Source: Agrococcus sp. (GTDB lineage Bacteria > Actinomycetota > Actinomycetes > Actinomycetales > Microbacteriaceae). From it: a DNA stretch of 42,330 bases. The DNA lies in NCBI GenBank assembly GCA_031179215.1, contig JAPSIA010000012.1:1-42330 (forward strand), in the 5' to 3' direction. The translations under genes were made by a program, and so were the position numbers. Positions 33,800-42,330 of the stretch are shown here, one piece after another. Position 1 is the first letter of the stretch, and each line of letters starts with the position of its first letter. Below the pieces are notes generated by a model. It searched no databases and had not been told where the DNA came from. It worked only from the letters and a program-made list of their open reading frames with translations.

Positions 33800-35024
33800 C
33801 TCCGGCCGCGCCGAGCAGATGGGCAGGCGCGCCCTCGTGCGCGTGCGCGCGATCTTCGGCGCCCCCACGCTCAACGCGGCGCTGCTGCTCGGGACGACGC
33901 TGTTCCTCGTGGTGTTCGGCCTCGTGATGGTGCTCTCCTCCTCGGCGGTCGAGAGCTACGTCGTGACCGACTCGTTCTTCACCGACTTCGTCAAGCAGGG
34001 CAGCTTCGCCGCGGTCGGCGTCGTGCTCATGCTCATCGCCGCGCGGATGCCCGCGACGACGTGGCAGCGCATCGCCTGGATCGCCGTGATGCTCGGCATC
34101 GCCCTGCAGGTGCTCGTCTTCACGCCGCTCGGCTTCGGCGCGGGCGGCAACCGCAACTGGATCGGCGTCGGCGGGTTCTCGATGCAGCCCTCCGAGTTCG
34201 TGAAGGTCGCGCTGTGCGTGTGGCTCGCGATGATCATGACCCGCAAGCAGCAGCGCATCGGCAGCTTCTGGCAGGCCTGGATCCCCGTCGGGCCCGTCGC
34301 CGCGCTGTCGATCGGGCTCGTCCTCCTCGGCAGCGACCTCGGCACCGTCGTCATCATGGTCGCCCTGTCGCTCGGCGCGCTGTGGTTCGCGGGCGTCAGG
34401 TGGTGGCACCTGCTGCTGCCCGTCGTCGGGCTCGTCGTGCTCGCGGTGCCGGTCGTGCTCGCGAGCCCCTCGCGCGTGCGGCGCATCTCGGCCTTCCTGC
34501 AGGGCTGCACCGACGCCGACTACTACTCCGGGTGCTGGCAGCAGCTGCACGGCACGTGGGCGCTCTCGGCCGGCGGCCTCTTCGGCGTGGGCCTCGGCAA
34601 CTCGCGGGCGAAGTGGTCGTGGCTGCCGGAGGCCGACAACGACTACATCTTCGCGATCATCGGCGAGGAGCTCGGGCTCCTCGGCGCCGTCGTCGTGCTC
34701 GCGCTGTTCGCGCTGCTCGCCTGGACGATGCTGCGCATCGTGCGGCACGCGGAGCGGCAGATGACCCGCGTCGTGACGGGCGCCGCGACCGTGTGGCTCG
34801 TCGGCCAGGCGCTCGTCAACATCGGCGTCGTGCTCGGGCTCCTGCCCGTGCTCGGCGTGCCGCTGCCGTTCATCTCCTCCGGCGGATCGCAGCTCATCGC
34901 CGCGCTGCTCATCGTGGGCATCGTCCTCTCGCTCGAGCGGGTCGACAACCCGCGGGCGCGGGGCGAGGCGCTCGAGCCCTTCGACGCGCGCCCGGTCGAG
35001 CGCGCCGCGCGAGCGGGGGGCTGA
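33765..35024 (+). CDS. ftsW: Septal peptidoglycan glycosyltransferase FtsW (SEDS family)
   Basis: 419 residues with ten or so membrane helices. FtsW polymerises lipid II at the septum in partnership with FtsI. Family motifs: [11 protein letters not shown] in the first helix loop, [31 protein letters not shown], the loop [20 protein letters not shown] with [18 protein letters not shown] after it, and [12 protein letters not shown] near the end. The ATG at 33765 follows GAGAGGGGGG inside the murD coding region. A short polar C-terminal tail remains in the cytoplasm. Confidence 0.95.
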   Translation: MATTAAPFPGADSGRAEQMGRRALVRVRAIFGAPTLNAALLLGTTLFLVVFGLVMVLSSSAVESYVVTDSFFTDFVKQGSFAAVGVVLMLIAARMPATTWQRIAWIAVMLGIALQVLVFTPLGFGAGGNRNWIGVGGFSMQPSEFVKVALCVWLAMIMTRKQQRIGSFWQAWIPVGPVAALSIGLVLLGSDLGTVVIMVALSLGALWFAGVRWWHLLLPVVGLVVLAVPVVLASPSRVRRISAFLQGCTDADYYSGCWQQLHGTWALSAGGLFGVGLGNSRAKWSWLPEADNDYIFAIIGEELGLLGAVVVLALFALLAWTMLRIVRHAERQMTRVVTGAATVWLVGQALVNIGVVLGLLPVLGVPLPFISSGGSQLIAALLIVGIVLSLERVDNPRARGEALEPFDARPVERAARAGG

Positions 35025-35027
35025 GGC

Positions 35028-36110
35028 GTGCGCGTGCTCCTCGCCGGCGGCGGCACCGCCGGCCACGTCAACCCGCTGCTCGCGACGGCGCAGCGCCTGC
35101 GCGAGCGGCACCCCGCCGCCGAGCTCACCGTGCTCGGCACCGCCGAGGGCCTCGAGCGCGAGCTCGTGCCGCGCGCCGGCCTCGAGCTCGTGACGATCGA
35201 GAAGCTGCCCTTCCCGCGCAGGCCGGACCTCGCCGCGCTGCGCTTCCCGGCGCGATGGCGGCGCGCCGTCCGCGAGGTGCGCGCCCTCATCCGCGACCGC
35301 GACATCGACGTCGTCGTCGGCTTCGGCGGCTACGCCTCCGCCCCCGCCTACCGCGCGGCGCGCCTCGAGCGCGTGCCCATCGCCATCCACGAGGCGAACG
35401 CCAAGCCGGGCATGGCGAACGTGCTCGGCGCCCGCTGGACCCAGTTCGTCGGCCTCTCCTATCGCGCGACTCGGCTCGACGGCGAGCTCGTCGGCATGCC
35501 GCTGCGGCCCGAGATCACCGGGCTCGACCGAACGGCGCTGCGCGCGGAGGCCATCGCCGAGCTCGGGCTCGACGCGGCGCGGCCGACGCTGCTCGTCACG
35601 GGCGGCTCGCAGGGCGCGCGCTCGATCAACCGCACGATCGTGGCGACGGCAGCCGAGATCGAGGCGGCGGGCTGGCAGATCCTGCACCTCTCCGGCGGCC
35701 GCCAGACCGACTTCGAGCCGGCGACGACGCCGCACTACGTCGCGATCGAGTACCTCGACCGGATGCACCTGGCCCTCGCCGCGGCGGACCTCGTCGTCTG
35801 CCGCGCGGGCAGCCTCACGGTGTCGGAGCTCATGGCCGTCGGCCTCCCCGCCGTCTACGTGCCCCTGCCCTACGGCAACGGCGAGCAGGGCCTCAACGCG
35901 GCCGACCAGGTCGCGGCGGGAGGAGCCCTGCTCGTCGAGGACCGCGAGTTCACGGCAGAATGGGTGCGCACGCGACTCGTGCCGCTGCTGCGCGACGCCG
36001 ACCGGCTCGCCCGGATGGCCGGAGCCAGCGCCGGAGCGGGAGCGAGCGACGGCAGCGACCGCATGTGCGATCTCATCGAGCGGGCCGCAGCCACGAGGAG
36101 GCAGTCGTGA
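35028..36110 (+). CDS. murG: UDP-N-acetylglucosamine–lipid I N-acetylglucosaminyltransferase
   Basis: 360 residues, a membrane-associated GT-B glycosyltransferase that turns lipid I into lipid [12 protein letters not shown] (7-16) and [13 protein letters not shown] belong to the acceptor-binding N-terminal domain; [10 protein letters not shown] and [20 protein letters not shown] with PLPYGNGEQ form the UDP-GlcNAc site. GTG start three bases after ftsW; the stop overlaps murC (GTGA). Confidence 0.95.
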   Translation: MRVLLAGGGTAGHVNPLLATAQRLRERHPAAELTVLGTAEGLERELVPRAGLELVTIEKLPFPRRPDLAALRFPARWRRAVREVRALIRDRDIDVVVGFGGYASAPAYRAARLERVPIAIHEANAKPGMANVLGARWTQFVGLSYRATRLDGELVGMPLRPEITGLDRTALRAEAIAELGLDAARPTLLVTGGSQGARSINRTIVATAAEIEAAGWQILHLSGGRQTDFEPATTPHYVAIEYLDRMHLALAAADLVVCRAGSLTVSELMAVGLPAVYVPLPYGNGEQGLNAADQVAAGGALLVEDREFTAEWVRTRLVPLLRDADRLARMAGASAGAGASDGSDRMCDLIERAAATRRQS

Positions 36111-37522
36111 TCGAACCGGACTTCAGTCAGCCCATCCCCGCGCGGATCGAGCGCGTGCACTTCATCGGCATCGGCGGCTCGGGCATGTCGGGCATCGCCC
36201 ACATGATGCTCGAGGAGGGCATCGCCGTCTCGGGCTCCGACCGATCGGGCTCCGCGACGGTCGACCGGCTCGTGGAGCGCGGCGCGAGCATCGCGATCGG
36301 GCACGACGCGGCCAACGTGCCCGTCGAGGGCCCGCACCGCGTCGACGCCGTCGTCGTCACGAGCGCGCTGTGGCCCGACAACCCGGAGCTCCTCGCGGCG
36401 CGCGAGCACGGCATCCCCGTGCTGCACCGCTCGCAGGCGCTGCACGTGCTCGCGCGCGGCAAGCGCGTCGTCGCGGTCGGCGGCGCCCACGGGAAGACGA
36501 CGACGACGGGCATGGTCGTCGTCGGCCTGCACGCCCTCGGCATCGATCCGGGCTTCGTCAACGGCGGCGTCATCGCGGGGCTCGACGCCTCGAGCGGCCA
36601 CGGCAGCTCCGACGTCTTCGTGCTCGAGGCCGACGAGTCCGACGGCTCCTTCCTGCTCTACGACGTCGCCGTCGCGCTCATCACGAACGTCGACACCGAC
36701 CACCTCGACCACTACGGCACGCCCGAGGCGTTCGACCAGGCGTTCGCCCGGTTCGCGAACGGGGCGAGCGAGGCCGTCGTCATCTCGGCCGACGACGCCG
36801 GCGCGCGACGCGTGCGCGAGCGCATCGAGCACGAGCGGGTCGTGACGTTCGGCGAGGCCGAGGGCGCCGACGTGCGCATCCTCGAGATCCGCACGGGCGC
36901 GAGCGCCGCGTGCACGGTCGAGGTCGGCGGGGAGCGGCTCGAGCTCGAGGTGGGCGTGCCAGGGCGCCACAACGCCGTGAACGCGGCGGGTGCCCTCGCC
37001 GCGCTCGTCGCGCTCGGCTTCGCACCCGCGGACGCCGCGCGCTCGCTCGCCGGCTTCCGCGGGACGGGCCGGCGCTTCGAGCTGCACGGCGAGCGCCGCG
37101 GCGTGCGCGTCTACGACGACTACGCCCACCACCCGGCGGAGGTCGACGCGGCGCTCTCCGCCGCCCGCACCGTCATCGGCGACGGGCGCATCATCGCGAT
37201 CCACCAGCCGCACCTGTACTCCCGCACGCGCGACATGGCGGGCGAGTTCGCAGCGGTGTACGAGCGGGTGGCCGACCACACGGTGGTGCTCGACGTCTAC
37301 GGCGCCCGCGAGGACCCCATCCCCGGCGTCACGGGAGCGCTCGTGGCCGATCGCTTCGAGCACCGCGACGAGGTCGACTACCTGCCCGACTGGCAGGCCG
37401 CCGCCGAGCGCGCCGCCGCGCTCGCCGAGGAGGGCGACATCATCGTCACGCTCTCGTGCGGCGACGTGTACCGGATCATCCCTCAAGTGCTCGCCGCGCT
37501 CGAGGACGGCGACGAGGCGTGA
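36107..37522 (+). CDS. murC: UDP-N-acetylmuramate–first amino acid ligase
   Basis: 471 residues. MurC attaches the first stem-peptide residue (L-alanine in most bacteria; Gly or Ser in the B-type walls common in Microbacteriaceae, which cannot be read from sequence). [18 protein letters not shown], the ATP loop [11 protein letters not shown] (Ala where many enzymes have Thr), [22 protein letters not shown] and [14 protein letters not shown] identify it. Translation is coupled to murG and ftsQ by GTGA overlaps at both ends. Confidence 0.94.
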   Translation: MIEPDFSQPIPARIERVHFIGIGGSGMSGIAHMMLEEGIAVSGSDRSGSATVDRLVERGASIAIGHDAANVPVEGPHRVDAVVVTSALWPDNPELLAAREHGIPVLHRSQALHVLARGKRVVAVGGAHGKTTTTGMVVVGLHALGIDPGFVNGGVIAGLDASSGHGSSDVFVLEADESDGSFLLYDVAVALITNVDTDHLDHYGTPEAFDQAFARFANGASEAVVISADDAGARRVRERIEHERVVTFGEAEGADVRILEIRTGASAACTVEVGGERLELEVGVPGRHNAVNAAGALAALVALGFAPADAARSLAGFRGTGRRFELHGERRGVRVYDDYAHHPAEVDAALSAARTVIGDGRIIAIHQPHLYSRTRDMAGEFAAVYERVADHTVVLDVYGAREDPIPGVTGALVADRFEHRDEVDYLPDWQAAAERAAALAEEGDIIVTLSCGDVYRIIPQVLAALEDGDEA

Positions 37523-38673
37523 GGCGGCCGGAGGGCTTCGAGCGGCCGGTCGACGAGCGCACCGATGCCGCGCCCTCGCGCGACCGCGATCGCGGCCTCA
37601 CCGCGGAGATGCGCGAGGTCGTGCGCCTCGACGCGCTGCGCCGGCGCCGCGACGAGCTCGAGCGGCGCGCCGAGGAGGCCCAGGCCGCTCCCGAGCCGCG
37701 CCGATGGGCGCTGAGCGCCTACGCCGACCTCGACGTCGAGGAGGCGCACGACGTCGACACGCCGATCGGCACCGATCCGTCGGCGACGACGACCGGAGAC
37801 GGCGCGCTCGAGGGCGGCTCGCACGCCCAGCGCGTCGATCGCGCATGGCGCCTCGCGGAGCGCGAGCAGCGCCGCCTCGATCGAGCGGCGGCCGCGGAGG
37901 CGAAGCGCCAGGCGCGCGCGGCGAAGCGCTCGCGCATGCGCTCCGAGCGCGCGGAGGTGCGCAGGTTCACGGCGGCGCGTCGCCGGCAGCTGCGGATCGG
38001 GCTCACGGCCGTCGGCGGGCTCGCGCTCGCGCTCGCGCTGCTGGTCGGGCTCGTGTGGTCGCCGCTCATGGCCGTGCGCGAGGTGCGCGTCGAGGGCACC
38101 GAGCGCATCGACCCGGCAGCGGTGCGCGCGGCGCTCGCCGACCAGGTGGGGGAGCCGATCGCGACCGTCACCGAGGAGGGCGTCGCGCAGCGGCTCGGCG
38201 CCATCCCGCAGATCGAGTCGTTCCGCCTCGACGTCGTGCCGCCGTCGACCGTCATCGTGCGGCTCGTCGAGCGGCGACCCGTCGCGCTCGTCGAGACGGA
38301 TGCGGGCACGTCGGTCATCGATGCCGCCGGCGTCGCGCTCGGGCAGGTCGACGAGTCGACGCAGGCGCTGCCCCGGCTCGACGGCGTCGAGATCGGCAGC
38401 GAGCAGTTCGAGGCCGTCGCGACCGTGCTCGTCTCCGTGCCGAGCGAGGTGCTCGAGGCGACGGCGTCCATCGCGGCGCCGACGCCCTCGGACATCCGGC
38501 TCGCGCTCACCTCTGGGCAGACGGTGCAGTGGGGCGGGCCCGAGCAGAGCCCGCTCAAGGCCGATGTCGTCGCCGCGCTCATGGAGACGCAGGACCCCTC
38601 GGCGGCCACCGTCCTCGACGTGCGCGCGCCCGAGCACCCGGTCGTCCGCGGCACCGCGACCGACGGAAGCTGA
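37519..38673 (+). CDS. ftsQ: Divisome protein FtsQ with long charged N terminus
   Basis: 384 residues. About 158 strongly charged cytoplasmic residues (many Arg, Glu, Ala; likely coiled coil at 105-150) precede one membrane helix (159-181). Outside, a POTRA domain begins [20 protein letters not shown] (184-255) and a beta domain with [20 protein letters not shown] and ERRPVALVE follows. FtsQ recruits FtsL/DivIC and later division proteins. The N-terminal extension is longer than in most FtsQ proteins. GTG start in a GTGA overlap with murC. A T5 run follows the stop (38690-38694) without a convincing stem. Confidence 0.92.
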   Translation: MRRPEGFERPVDERTDAAPSRDRDRGLTAEMREVVRLDALRRRRDELERRAEEAQAAPEPRRWALSAYADLDVEEAHDVDTPIGTDPSATTTGDGALEGGSHAQRVDRAWRLAEREQRRLDRAAAAEAKRQARAAKRSRMRSERAEVRRFTAARRRQLRIGLTAVGGLALALALLVGLVWSPLMAVREVRVEGTERIDPAAVRAALADQVGEPIATVTEEGVAQRLGAIPQIESFRLDVVPPSTVIVRLVERRPVALVETDAGTSVIDAAGVALGQVDESTQALPRLDGVEIGSEQFEAVATVLVSVPSEVLEATASIAAPTPSDIRLALTSGQTVQWGGPEQSPLKADVVAALMETQDPSAATVLDVRAPEHPVVRGTATDGS

Positions 38674-38743
38674 CGAATCTTTTTCTTGCCGCATCCGCGC
38701 GCGACACGCCCCGCGGGTCCTCGGCTCGCGCCTCCCTCGCCCG

Positions 38744-38804
38744 TAGCGTCGGAGGCGTCAGCATGAAGTGAGGAATTCTCTAAACCTCAAGTAGAGGTTG
38801 AGAG
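38744..38804 (+). promoter_or_regulatory. ftsZ control region with a 27-bp imperfect palindrome
   Basis: AACCTC (38783-38788) and GAGGTT (38794-38799) flank AAGTA, and CTCT (38778-38781) mirrors AGAG (38801-38804): 10 of 11 arm positions pair. A CTCAA/TTGAG pair is nested in it. TAGCGT (38744-38749) is a -10 candidate upstream. The 151-bp gap interrupts an otherwise overlapping gene cluster, so ftsZ has separate control. The FtsR-like MerR protein is a plausible ligand, inferred. Confidence 0.6.
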
Positions 38805-38824
38805 TTCGATCGAGGGGCCGGAAC

Positions 38825-40009
38825 GTGACTTCCAACAACAACTACCTCGCCGTCATCAAGGTGGTCGGCGTGGGCGGTGGCGGCGTCAACGCCGTGAACC
38901 GCATGATCGACCTCGGCCTGCGAGGGGTCGAGTTCATCGCCATCAACACCGATGCGCAGGCGCTGCTGCTCAGCGACGCCGACGTCAAGCTCGACGTCGG
39001 CCGCGAGCTCACCAAGGGGCTCGGCGCAGGCGCCGACCCCGAGGTCGGCCGCCGCGCCGCGGAGGACCACGCGGAGGAGATCGAGGAGGCGCTCGCGGGC
39101 GCCGACATGGTCTTCGTGACCGCAGGCGAGGGCGGCGGCACCGGCACGGGCGGCGCGCCCGTCGTGGCCCGCATCGCCAAGAGCCTCGGCGCGCTCACGG
39201 TCGGCGTCGTGACCAAGCCGTTCTCGTTCGAGGGCAAGCGCCGCCAGGCGCAGGCCGAGGCGGGCGTCGAGGCGCTCAAGAACGAGGTCGACACGCTCAT
39301 CGTCGTGCCGAACGACCGCCTGCTCGAGATCAGCGACATGGGCATCTCGATGGTCGAGGCGTTCGAGACCGCCGACCAGGTGCTGCTCGCCGGTGTGCAG
39401 GGCATCACCGACCTCATCACGACGCCGGGCCTCATCAACGTCGACTTCGCCGACGTGAAGTCGGTCATGCAGGGCGCGGGCAGCGCCCTCATGGGCATCG
39501 GCTCGTCGCGGGGCGCCGACCGCGCCATCAAGGCGGCGGAGCTCGCGGTCGCGAGCCCCCTGCTCGAGGCGAAGATCGACGGCGCGCACGGCGTGCTGCT
39601 GTCGATCCAGGCGGGCAGCAACCTCGGCATCCACGAGACGTACGACGCCGCGAAGCTCGTGCAAGAGGCCGTGCACCCCGAGGCGAACATCATCTTCGGC
39701 ACCGTCATCGACGACACGCTCGGCGACGAGGTGCGCGTGACCGTGATCGCTGCCGGCTTCGACGGCACGGGACCGGTCAAGAAGGACGACGACTCCGTCA
39801 TCCGCACCGCGTCGCGCGACGAGATGGGGCTGCGCGCCTCCGCACCGAGCACGCCTGCGCCCCGCGGCGAGGAGCGAGGCGGCCACGAGACCGTCGAGCG
39901 CCGCCCCGTGCCGACGCCGCCCGTCGCCGACCACCTCACCGGGCCCGTCCAGCCGCTGACCCAGGTCGACGAGGAGGAGGACGAGTTCCTCCCCGACTTC
40001 CTGCGCTGA
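38825..40009 (+). CDS. ftsZ: Cell division protein FtsZ
   Basis: 394 residues, the tubulin-like GTPase that forms the Z ring. [17 protein letters not shown] (12-28), the GTP signature GGGTGTGG (103-110), FVTAGEG, and the T7 synergy loop [11 protein letters not shown] are intact. A disordered linker (about 320-380) leads to the conserved tail DEFLPDFLR that in actinobacteria binds SepF, encoded two genes downstream. GTG 38825 is chosen because it gives the normal start [15 protein letters not shown] and has GAGGGG seven bases upstream; the frame extends to 38798 inside the palindrome. Confidence 0.97.
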   Translation: MTSNNNYLAVIKVVGVGGGGVNAVNRMIDLGLRGVEFIAINTDAQALLLSDADVKLDVGRELTKGLGAGADPEVGRRAAEDHAEEIEEALAGADMVFVTAGEGGGTGTGGAPVVARIAKSLGALTVGVVTKPFSFEGKRRQAQAEAGVEALKNEVDTLIVVPNDRLLEISDMGISMVEAFETADQVLLAGVQGITDLITTPGLINVDFADVKSVMQGAGSALMGIGSSRGADRAIKAAELAVASPLLEAKIDGAHGVLLSIQAGSNLGIHETYDAAKLVQEAVHPEANIIFGTVIDDTLGDEVRVTVIAAGFDGTGPVKKDDDSVIRTASRDEMGLRASAPSTPAPRGEERGGHETVERRPVPTPPVADHLTGPVQPLTQVDEEEDEFLPDFLR

Positions 40010-40016
40010 CACCCGC

Positions 40017-40691
40017 ATGACCGACGCCCCCGCCGCGCGCCTGGCCGCCTTCCTCGACGAGCTCGAGGGGGCGCGCCAGGCGCGCGACGTCACGGTCATC
40101 GTCGTCACGAAGTTCCATCCCGTCGAGCTCGTGCGCGAGCTCGCCGACGCCGGGCACCGCGACTTCGGCGAGAACCGGCACCCCGAGGCGCGCGACAAGG
40201 CCGCCGCGCTCGACGGGCTCGGCCTCACCTGGCACTTCCTCGGCCAGCTCCAGCGCAAGAAGGCGCGTCAGGTCGCCCGCTACGCCGACGTGCTGCACTC
40301 GATCGACGCCATCGAGCTCGTCGAGGCGCTCGAGGGCGGCGAGCCGGGCGACGAGCGCCCCGTGCGCGACGCGCTCGTGCAGGTCAACCTCACCGACGAC
40401 CCCGGCCGCGGCGGCGTCGCGCCCGAGGGGCTCGAGGCGCTCGCGGAGCGCGTCGCCGCCTCCGAGGCGCTGCGGCTCCGCGGCATCATGGCCGTCGCGC
40501 CGCTCGACGAGGAGCCCGGCCGCGCGTTCGAGCGCCTCGCGATGCATGCCGAGCGCGTGCGCCGCGTCGACGCATCCGCCGACTGGATCTCGGCCGGCAT
40601 GAGCGCCGATTGGCGCGAGGCGCTGCAGCACGGCGCGACACACCTGCGGATCGGCACGGCAATCACGGGAAACCGCCCCGCCGGCGGATAG
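40017..40691 (+). CDS. Pyridoxal phosphate homeostasis protein (YggS/PLPBP family)
   Basis: 224 residues, a single alanine-racemase-like barrel that binds PLP through Lys32 (VVTKFHP) and buffers the vitamin B6 pool. FGENRHPEARDKA, WHFLGQLQRKKAR, LVQVNLTDDPGRGG and GMSADWREALQHGATHLRIGTA match the family. It begins seven bases after ftsZ. In many actinobacteria pgeF (yfiH) sits between ftsZ and this gene; it is missing here. TAGCGT at 40689-40694 and GAGGAGGA follow for sepF. Confidence 0.92.
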   Translation: MTDAPAARLAAFLDELEGARQARDVTVIVVTKFHPVELVRELADAGHRDFGENRHPEARDKAAALDGLGLTWHFLGQLQRKKARQVARYADVLHSIDAIELVEALEGGEPGDERPVRDALVQVNLTDDPGRGGVAPEGLEALAERVAASEALRLRGIMAVAPLDEEPGRAFERLAMHAERVRRVDASADWISAGMSADWREALQHGATHLRIGTAITGNRPAGG

Positions 40692-40718
40692 CGTGAACCC
40701 ACGCCACGAGGAGGATCC

Positions 40719-41192
40719 ATGAGCAACGCACTGAAGAAGGCGGCGATCTACTTCGGCTTCGCCGAGGAGGATGAGCTGACCCAGGAGGTCCGCCCCGTCG
40801 AGCGGACCGAGGAGCACGAGCGCGCTCCCCAGCAGCAGCAGCAGCGCGAGCGCGTCGAGGAGCCGCGCCGCGCTCCCGTCACCAAGCTCCGCGCCGCACA
40901 GAAGGTGAGCGACATGAGCGAGATCCTCACGGTGCACCCGCGCCAGTACAAGGACGCCAAGGCGATCGCGCAGGCGTTCCGCGACGGCACCCCCGTCATC
41001 ATCAACCTCTCGCAGATGACCGACGGCGACGCGCGCCGCCTCATCGACTTCTCGGCGGGCCTCACGCAGGGCCTCGAGGGGCGCATCGAGCGCGTCACGA
41101 CGAAGGTCTACCTCCTGACGCCGGAGCACATCGCCGTCTCGGGCGGTCGCGGCGTCGACGAGGACGCGGACTCGGCCGTCTTCTCGCACTGA
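40719..41192 (+). CDS. sepF: Cell division protein SepF
   Basis: 157 residues. The N-terminal amphipathic membrane-binding helix [14 protein letters not shown] is followed by an acidic, Gln-rich linker (five Gln at 38-42) and the SepF core (about 63-145): [39 protein letters not shown] and [20 protein letters not shown]. SepF tethers FtsZ to the membrane in actinobacteria, which lack FtsA and ZipA. GAGGAGGA precedes the ATG, and TAGCGT at 40689-40694 may give it its own promoter. Confidence 0.94.
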   Translation: MSNALKKAAIYFGFAEEDELTQEVRPVERTEEHERAPQQQQQRERVEEPRRAPVTKLRAAQKVSDMSEILTVHPRQYKDAKAIAQAFRDGTPVIINLSQMTDGDARRLIDFSAGLTQGLEGRIERVTTKVYLLTPEHIAVSGGRGVDEDADSAVFSH

Positions 41193-41196
41193 CCCG

Positions 41197-41493
41197 GTGG
41201 TCATCGTCTCGATCCTCGCCTGGATCGTCCACACCGCGGCGCTGGTCTCGTTCTACGTCCTCTGGGCGCGGATCATCCTCGACTTCGTGCGGCAGCTGCG
41301 GCACGACTGGCGACCGACGGGCTTCTGGCTCCTCGTGTCGGTGTGGCTCCTGCGCGTGACCGACCCGCCGCTGCGCTTCGTGCGGCGGTTCGTGAAGCCC
41401 GTGCGCATCGGCGGCGCGATGCTCGACCTCGCGATGCTCGTGCTGCTGCTCGCGCTCCTGCTGGTCATGACGATCGTCGGCCCGCTGCGGTAG
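41197..41493 (+). CDS. YggT-family membrane protein
   Basis: 98 residues. Two hydrophobic segments (about 2-24 and 74-96) surround the conserved part with WARIILDFVRQLRHDW and VTDPPLRFVRRFVKP. Function is unknown; the gene sits between sepF and divIVA in nearly all actinobacteria and in Firmicutes as ylmG, where it is linked to division and osmotic or photosynthetic membrane assembly. GTG start four bases after sepF. Confidence 0.88.
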   Translation: MVIVSILAWIVHTAALVSFYVLWARIILDFVRQLRHDWRPTGFWLLVSVWLLRVTDPPLRFVRRFVKPVRIGGAMLDLAMLVLLLALLLVMTIVGPLR

Positions 41494-41535
41494 CGCGGGC
41501 GCCGAGGCCACCAGCAGAATCCGCGCGCGCGGCGC

Positions 41536-41569
41536 TACGATCGGCGGAACGCGCTCGCGCCGGTACAGT
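41536..41569 (+). promoter_or_regulatory. Probable divIVA promoters
   Basis: The 126-bp gap before divIVA has two -10-like hexamers, TACGAT (41536-41541) and TACAGT (41564-41569). GAAGAAAGG lies seven bases before the ATG at 41620. Confidence 0.4.
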
Positions 41570-41619
41570 GAACCTGCGCCGCTGCCCACCGGCATGCGGC
41601 TGATGAAGAAAGGCACGCC

Positions 41620-42330
41620 ATGGCACTGACTCCTGACGACGTCGTCCACAAGCGCTTCGAGACGACGCGCTTCCGGGACGGCTACGACCAGGACGAGGTC
41701 GACGACTTCCTCGACGAGGTGGTCACGGAGCTCCGTCGCCTCATCGAGGAGAACGACACGCTCCGCGCCGAGAACGAGCGCCTGAAGGCCGGCGGTGCCG
41801 CCCCCGCTCCCGAGGTCGCTCGTGAGCCCGACGCCGGTGCCGAGCGCGTCGACACCGCCGAGCTCGAGGCGCTGCGTGCCGAGAACGAGCGACTGCAGCA
41901 GCAGCTCGCCGAGCGCGACGCCGCCGCCGCAGCAGCCGCGCAGGCCGCCCCCGAGGAGCAGGCTCCCGAGGCCCAGCCCGAGCAGCCCGAGGCCGCGCCC
42001 GCAGCGCCCGCCGCGCCCGCCGTCTCCAACGCCGATGGCCTGCTCGCGCTCGCGCAGCGCGTGCACGACGAGCACGTCGCCGAGGGCGAGCGCCGACGCG
42101 ATGAGCTCATCGCCGCCGCCGAGGCCGCCGCGCAGCAGATCGAGGATGCCGCCGAGCAGCGCAAGGTCACGCTGCAGGAGGAGTTCGACGCGCACAAGGC
42201 TCGGCTCGAGGAGCAGAAGGCGAGCCTCGAGTCGAAGATCGACGAGCTCAAGAGCTTCGAGCGCGACTACCGGCTCAAGCTCCGCGGCTACATCGAGAGC
42301 CAGCTGCGCGACCTCGACCGGTCCTCCTCG
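41620..42330 (+). CDS. divIVA: DivIVA (Wag31) polar growth protein, 5' part
   Basis: The gene runs off the right edge after 237 codons. The N-terminal lipid-binding domain ALTPDDVVHKRFETTRFRDG with YDQDEVDDFLDEVV is intact, followed by a first coiled coil (about 36-60 and 80-105), a Pro/Ala/Glu-rich linker (about 108-135) and a long second coiled coil from about 137 to the window end. DivIVA collects at negatively curved membrane, marks the cell poles and directs wall growth; in mycobacteria it is phosphorylated by Ser/Thr kinases. The linker composition is usual for Microbacteriaceae. Start supported by GAAGAAAGG. Confidence 0.95.
   Translation, partial: MALTPDDVVHKRFETTRFRDGYDQDEVDDFLDEVVTELRRLIEENDTLRAENERLKAGGAAPAPEVAREPDAGAERVDTAELEALRAENERLQQQLAERDAAAAAAAQAAPEEQAPEAQPEQPEAAPAAPAAPAVSNADGLLALAQRVHDEHVAEGERRRDELIAAAEAAAQQIEDAAEQRKVTLQEEFDAHKARLEEQKASLESKIDELKSFERDYRLKLRGYIESQLRDLDRSSS

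Noticed and set aside
38690-38694. T5 run after ftsQ as an intrinsic terminator
   Set aside because: No stable stem directly upstream; only weak, interrupted pairing is possible.
41480-41500. GCCCGC/GCGGGC hairpin at the yggT stop as a terminator
   Set aside because: Six-bp stem with nine-base loop and no T-tract; such pairs arise often by chance at this base composition.

Overview
The window is one continuous stretch of very GC-rich DNA (well over 70 % G+C by eye) with dense, mostly overlapping genes. It comes from an actinobacterium, most likely Microbacteriaceae (an Agrococcus-like genus would fit, but I cannot prove the genus). Reasons: the mycobacterial-type order garA–merR(FtsR)–merR; the block plsC / class II aroG / pknL / Rv2175c-like / polyprenyl synthase / DUF3040 / mraZ; and a complete division and cell wall (dcw) cluster ending in sepF–yggT–divIVA, the actinobacterial arrangement. 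The MurE ligase is not a typical diaminopimelate-adding enzyme, which suits the B-type peptidoglycan of Microbacteriaceae.

Layout. 1–7534: metabolic genes: the end of an Old Yellow Enzyme-type oxidoreductase, a VOC protein, a 43-residue acidic microprotein, an acetyl-CoA acetyltransferase, a luciferase-like oxidoreductase, glycerate kinase, a class I amidotransferase, 3-methyladenine glycosylase I and an AzlC/AzlD amino acid exporter. 7676–9557: the FHA protein GarA and two MerR regulators, one of them FtsR-like. 9558–10168: no intact gene; a decayed fragment runs into an array of 20-bp repeats that changes orientation half way. 10169–19224: a ParA-like ATPase, pyruvate carboxylase overlapping peptide deformylase, acyl-CoA synthetase, PlsC-type acyltransferase and the first shikimate enzyme. 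19259–23689: a PASTA kinase divergent from its probable DNA-binding substrate, a second repeat array (64-bp unit), a polyprenyl diphosphate synthase and a DUF3040 membrane protein. 24102–end: mraZ, rsmH, ftsL-like, ftsI, murE, murF, mraY, murD, ftsW, murG, murC, ftsQ, ftsZ, yggS, sepF, yggT and the 5' part of divIVA, all on the + strand.

How they fit together. The right half makes lipid II (MurC–MurF, MraY, MurG, with polyprenyl precursor from the synthase at 22128), builds septal wall (FtsW, FtsI, FtsQ, FtsL), places the division ring (FtsZ, SepF) and directs polar growth (DivIVA). Control elements are visible: 10-bp-spaced MraZ boxes before mraZ, and a 27-bp imperfect palindrome before ftsZ that may be an operator for the FtsR-like protein encoded 30 kb upstream. 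The kinase, GarA and the Rv2175c-like protein belong to the Ser/Thr kinase signalling that tunes growth in related bacteria.

No complete undescribed system is evident in the genes. The least explained parts are the two tandem arrays, both between converging genes, a run of MraZ-box-like repeats in reverse orientation upstream of mraZ, and a set of genes that look leaderless. I saw no tRNA, rRNA, CRISPR array, insertion sequence or prophage gene.
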